Assembly: GCF_022682495.2 (NCBI RefSeq)
Contig: NC_071390.1
Location: forward strand, 106,130,294 to 106,194,293
DNA from: Desmodus rotundus
Taxonomy: Eukaryota > Chordata > Mammalia > Chiroptera > Phyllostomidae
Reading direction: 5' to 3'
DNA length: 64,000 bases
Position 1 is the stretch's first letter. Each line of letters starts with the position of its first letter. The position numbers were made by a program, and so were the translations under genes. Below the pieces are notes generated by a model, which saw only the letters and a program-made list of their open reading frames with translations, was not told the origin of the DNA and did no database searches. Below, piece after piece: positions 59,851-64,000 of the stretch.

Positions 59851-61739
59851 ACATACAACACAGAATAAAAGTGTAAAACTGGCACTCACCCTGTGGATAG
59901 CAAGTAATTGTAATGTGTGATTTGACTTGAAAATCACCAACACTCTTCTTGCCACTTCCCCAGATTTTCTCCAGCTGCTCCCAAGTCCTACCATGAAGTT
60001 CACCAATGAACCATGGTCTGAGGACACTTCTCAAAGAGCACGTGTGTTGCCTATAAGCAGTAATAGAGTAAGCTAGGCTGGTCACAGATGAGAACACTGT
60101 TGCTGAGCAAAAGAGACATGGCTGATGAGCTCTGGCGATGGCAGGAGAGTGGGGGAGCTGCCACATGAGCCCTGCAGAGCCTCAGAAAGCAGCATAATAA
60201 GGAGGAATTAGGTGACACGATACAAACACCTTCCTGGTAATATGACCTGTGCACCTCTTTTGAAAGGCCATCAGAATAAGCTGATTTCCCTGAAGAAAGC
60301 CAACCACTTATGGACAGGGGCTTCATCATGCTTGCCTTTCCTGCGAGACTAGCCAGGGAAAGAGGATGTGCCTGACCACCCCATGACTGTATAAACTAAT
60401 TTCTTCCAACATATCTCTTAACATATCTCTGGTCGAACTCAGATTGATGCGTATACTCCCTGGACAATGGTAATAATCACAGGTTTCACTACAGAGAAAA
60501 TGGTTGTCTGTGTCATTTATTATATCAGGAGATTATAAAGTTAGGTCAGCAGGTTAACTTGAGTCATTTTTTGTGAAACGGCCATTATGTCTAAATTTTA
60601 GAGTTTTGGTTGCAGCCTGGATATTTGCAGACATATTTTATATTGCATTTATTACACTACATGGTATAGGGAAAGAAGTACTATAATTAAGAGAAATTCA
60701 GGATCAGTTCACATAATATCTCATTTGGTGACCTTAGGAAAGTCATTACAATTACTTAAGTGGCTTTATTTGGAAATGTGGTGTATAGTATCTACATTAC
60801 AGTCATGTGTTAATGACTGAGTCAGACAATATTATGTGAGTGTATCATATAAACTGTAAAGTACCAGCTTCAAGTCTGTTAAGCTCCTAGAACTTTTGAA
60901 ATCTCCTTGATCCATCTCAAAATTTCAAACTGGCCATCACCAGCCAGTCCCACTTCTGTTGATCCATTGTGGATTTACATTCACCATTAAGTGAAGAGTG
61001 TTGGAAACAAGATTTTCTATATGGTTTGTCCTAGGCACTGCATACAATATTGAGTCTCCAAGCGAGAACCTAACTCTCCTTCTCACTTAGCAAATGCGGA
61101 GATTGCTCTCCAGGATATAGTGCCTCTGTTGATACGAGAATTGCAAATCACTTTGCACCTAGGACAAAAATCTAAGGATAGCTTTGTCCCAAGACGTGTG
61201 AAGAACAAGAATATCACTTCAGATGTAGAGTTCTCTGATCTTCTGGCTTAAGTGACAGTAAGGAACAAGATAATTTCTGGAAAGGTCCTATGACTGCAGG
61301 CACCTTTCAAAATGCAATAATGAAACCAGGAAGAGAGAATAGGTAATTTGGATGGAGAGATTAAAGTTTTCCTTCAGGAATGGAGGATTGATCAGGGTTG
61401 ACACAGATGCATGAAACGTTAAAATGGTAATGGGATGTAACTTGAAAGGGGTGAAAGGGGTCATTGAAAAATGTATTTGAGAGTGGACATTTTAACGCCA
61501 TAAAACAATCAGAATGCTGATGATGCTTTAAGACCTAAATCAGATCTCACATTTCTGTTGTCCTCAATTCACCATTTGTTCATTAATTTAGCTGACTCAG
61601 TCTAAATATTCAACAAATATCTTTTGGAGGCTTATCCTGTGCCAATTTGCAAGGTTTTGGGGAACAAAGATGAGAAGACATAAAGCACAATCTCATACAA
61701 ATCATGACATAAAATTGCTACTCTGTACTGTTAAACACT
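59851..61739. other. Mostly unrecognised sequence
   Basis: No gene recognised. The stretch at about 60720-60880 ('ggtgaccttaggaaagtcat' and later 'tgtatcatataaactgtaaa') may be a decayed antisense MIR. The stretch at about 61605-61690 ('caacaaatatcttttggagg') may be another old SINE or L2 scrap. Confidence 0.35.
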
Positions 61740-62305
61740 AATCCTCTCTTTTGCTCTCCCAAGCCCTTGGCAACTGCCTTTCCACTTTGTTTCTATGATT
61801 TTTGTGTACTTTAGTACCAAACTGGAACCATGTAGTATTTGTCCTTCTGTGAAGACTGGCTTATCTCACTTAGCACAGTGTTCCCTTCTCCAGGTCCGTC
61901 CATGTTGTAGCACATGTCAGGATTTCCTATTTTTTTTAAAGATTTTTTTTTACTTATTTTCAGAGAGAGAGTAAAGGAGGGAGAAAGAGAGTGAGAGAGA
62001 CATTGATGCAAGAGAGAAACATCCATTGATTGCCTACATACATGTCCTGACCAGGGACCAACCAGGCAACCCAGGAATGTGCCCTGACTGGGAATCAAAC
62101 CAGTGACCTTTCACTTAGTGAGACTATGCCTGACCAACTGAGCCACACTGGTCAGTCAGGATTTCTTATTTTTTAAGGCTGAATAATATTTGATTGTATG
62201 CATATACCAGGTTTTTATATATTCATCTATTGATGAGCAGTTGGCTTGCAATTGTGGATAAAGCTGCAATGAACGTGAGGATGCAGATATCTCTTCAAGA
62301 TCCAG
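61740..62305 (-). mobile_element. Old LINE-1 fragment, antisense, split by a SINE
   Basis: On the plus strand the blocks 'gaagactggcttatctcact', 'caggtccgtccatgttgtag' and, after the SINE, 'ttaaggctgaataatatttg' and 'attcatctattgatgagcag' form the antisense of the L1 ORF2 C-terminus. It is diverged and has no frame. Confidence 0.75.
61937..62154 (-). mobile_element. VES-type bat SINE with target duplication
   Basis: The duplication gtcaggatttcctatttttt (61916-61935) and gtcaggatttcttatttttt (62155-62174), one mismatch, flanks the SINE. The minus-strand head reads gaccagtgtggctcagttgg. A B-box-like ggtttgattcccagtcaggg follows at about 62085-62104 and then a GAGAGAG purine tail. It inserted into the old L1. 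Confidence 0.9.
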
Positions 62306-62419
62306 GTTGTTTCTCTGTCTGCCTGCCCCAGATGGTCACCTTCTCAAGTCTGGGGACACTGTGGTGGTGAGTTTCCAACCATCAATGAAAAATGGGACAA
62401 ATGTCAATCGAATCTCTCT

Positions 62420-62540
62420 CCTTGAATTGAGATGGTGAAGACACAATACAAAATACAGATGATATATTATAGAATTGTATACCCGAAACCAATAAATTTT
62501 ATTAACCACTGTCACCCCAATAGATTTAATTTAAAAAAAG
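62420..62540 (+). mobile_element. LINE-1 3' terminus
   Basis: The text 'gatatattatagaattgtat' followed by 'acccgaaaccaataaatttt' and 'attaaccactgtcaccccaa' with 'tagatttaatttaaaaaaag' is the terminal ~100 bp of an L1 3' UTR, similar in type to 7450-7530. The plus orientation is opposite to the fragment just upstream. Confidence 0.75.
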
Positions 62541-63254
62541 GAAAAATTTCTCTGCACAGCGCAATACCTGTCACAATTCCCTGAGCTCCAGCCCTGCCCT
62601 CATTTGCCAACTCATGTTCTATAGAATGTGGAGGAGGGTTTTACCAGGTATGGAAAGTTGAAGAAGAGTAGTGAAATCCGCAATTATGGTATTCAGGATT
62701 TTAAGACTGTTTTCTGAATCACAAGCTTCTTACAATGTCATTTCAAGAGATACCTCTCAAAACTACTCATACTCCTTTCAACCCCCAATGAGTCTTTGGT
62801 ATGCCAAAACTAAATTGTGCAATAATATTACATTGTGCCTGAGGATGGAAGTGCATTGATTATATAGAAGTGGCAAGCCTTTCCCAAAATACATCAAAAC
62901 CCAGAAGGGCTTCATTTTTGGAATATTAATAAACTTCAAAGATCAAACTAATTCAAGAAGTCTGTAAAATCAAATGTACACTTTTACCAAAGCCATCTGA
63001 GATGATCTTTGCTTAGAAAGAATGTCCCTTCCTTAATGTTGCATATAACATAAATATCTGTTGGAAACTATTAAATACACATCATAGTTTTACCTGGAGA
63101 TATATATGTCCCCCCAAAATGGAATTATCTTCTGGAGAGTGACCCCTTGTAGTACAGGCTTCTCCCACGAGCTTAGTGTTCTAGCAACCCATCTGTATCA
63201 GTGTTCTAGTTGGTGTTATTGTGAGAAGCTGTCTTCAGCTTCAGTGAATTTTTT
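62541..63254. other. Unrecognised sequence
   Basis: No gene recognised. The last ~150 bp may include more of the mariner element, but I cannot align it to transposase. Confidence 0.3.
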
Positions 63255-63680
63255 CGAAGACTCTTTCAGTGCATTTGCCCATTTCATGATGGCTGATTTG
63301 CTAGAGCACCTGCCCACACTGCACTGAGTGTTCAGCAGTTTTTGACCAAAATGGCATGACTCCCATGCCCTACCTTCCCTATTCACCTGATCTCACTCCC
63401 AGTGACTTTTTTGTTTGTTTATTTCTCTGGATTAAAAAAAAGTCCTCAAAGGGAAATGTTTTGCCCATGTGGAAGAGGTGAAACAAAAAATGACAGAAGC
63501 ACTAAAAGGCATCAAAACTGAAGAGTTCAAAAACTGTTTTGAGTATTGGAGAAAAAAACATCTTGATAGGTATACTGCAGCAAATGGAGAGTACTTTGAA
63601 GGTGAATGAAGTTTAAACATGTAAGAATAATTACACAATTTTTGTAAATAAATGAAATTCCTGTTTTTTGGGCCCCGCTT
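63255..63680 (+). mobile_element. Mariner element, 3' part
   Basis: A decayed transposase C-terminus is followed by about 70 bp of non-coding DNA. It ends near 'cctgttttttgggccccgct', which is the likely 3' terminal inverted repeat. The next bases are a TA/TG microsatellite. The left half of the element is missing or unrecognisable. Confidence 0.75.
63300..63609 (+). pseudogene. Mariner transposase C-terminal part, frameshifted
   Basis: Mariner transposases cut and paste the element using a D,D34D catalytic triad. Three blocks are visible in order. The first is APAHTALSVQQFLTK (63306-63350). After a one-base slip comes MPYLPYSPDLTPSDFF (63366-63413), which contains the final catalytic aspartate region. 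A slip in the A-run at about 63433-63441 is followed by VLKGKCFAHVEEVKQKMTEA, KTEEFKNCFEYWRKKHLDRY and the terminal NGEYFEGE with stop TGA. The N-terminal DNA-binding domain and the first catalytic residues are absent, so the copy is inactive. Confidence 0.8.
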
Positions 63681-63880
63681 ATGTGTGTATACATATATAT
63701 GTATATATGCATACATATATATGCACATCTATTTATATAAACATATATATGTGTGTATATGCATATATACATACACATATATAATGTTACATATAGTTAT
63801 ATATAGAGAGCTAGTACTGACTTATTTTACACACACATATATACACATATATGATATTATATATAGTTATATATAATCCT
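63681..63880. repeat. TA/TG/CA-rich microsatellite
   Basis: About 200 bp of alternating ATAT/GTGT/ACAC steps beginning right after the mariner 3' end. It opens false cysteine/tyrosine/isoleucine frames on both strands. Confidence 0.9.
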
Positions 63881-64000
63881 TTGTAAGTGGTTTAAAACTG
63901 TAGCTTGGGAAGTAATTTATACATGTATTCACAAGGCTGCATCATATTTTATTCAATCTATGGTGTTTTGTGGAGCTTAATGATCTCTATCTATTGCACT
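63881..64000. other. Unrecognised sequence at window end
   Basis: Nothing recognised in the last 120 bases. Confidence 0.3.

Noticed and set aside
59680..60166. Two minus-strand frames over 110 codons as possible coding sequence
   Set aside because: Their C-terminal halves are translations of the TA/TG microsatellite and the remainder shows no domain.

Overview
This window looks like gene-free, intergenic or deep-intronic DNA from a bat. Mammalian origin is shown by abundant LINE-1, LINE-2, MIR, MER5A-like and MaLR LTR sequence. The bat assignment rests on tRNA-derived SINEs of the VES type, inserted in antisense at 47.3, 53.6, 53.9 and 61.9 kb. Mariner-type DNA transposons at 23.8 and 63.3 kb support a microbat (Yangochiroptera), possibly a vesper bat. 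The species is inference. I find no convincing cellular protein-coding gene, no functional RNA gene and no CRISPR array. Every long reading frame I could identify belongs to a retrotransposon or transposase relic, or is chance.

Layout. 0-14.5 kb: hAT pieces, a MER5A-like element, several decayed L1 fragments on both strands, an L2 3' end and a Tigger/MER2-like scrap. 14.5-21.7 kb: a long plus-strand L1 with 5' UTR, ORF1 and broken ORF2, interrupted by a half-L1 (HAL1-like) fragment. 22.0-24.0 kb: a complete hAT-like element, a young 5'-truncated L1 with an 18-bp target duplication, and a 116-bp mariner MITE. 24-34.7 kb: mostly unrecognised single-copy-looking DNA with a 206-bp TA-flanked MITE and a two-copy tandem repeat. 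34.7-36.6 kb: a nearly complete minus-strand HAL1-like element. 36.6-44 kb: single-copy-looking DNA, MIRs, a 5'-inverted HAL1-like copy and an old L1. 44.1-49.2 kb: an old near-full-length minus-strand L1 carrying a VES SINE and a large pyrimidine tract. 49.2-51.2 kb: a terminal-inverted-repeat element split by a further HAL1-like copy with an odd duplicated patch. 51.2-64 kb: single-copy-looking DNA with SINEs, a MaLR LTR, old L1 pieces, AT/GT-rich microsatellites and a mariner transposase relic.

How the parts relate. The most notable feature is the HAL1-like family: four copies in 64 kb with shared 3' ends. The longest has a CpG-rich 5' region, an ORF1-like frame and a 3' tail, but no room for an ORF2. 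Such elements must borrow reverse transcriptase in trans from L1, and the window also holds long and young L1 copies. In the same way the short mariner-type MITEs depend on transposase in trans, and a broken mariner transposase lies at 63.3-63.7 kb. The region therefore records parasite and host-parasite pairs among transposons rather than a cellular pathway.
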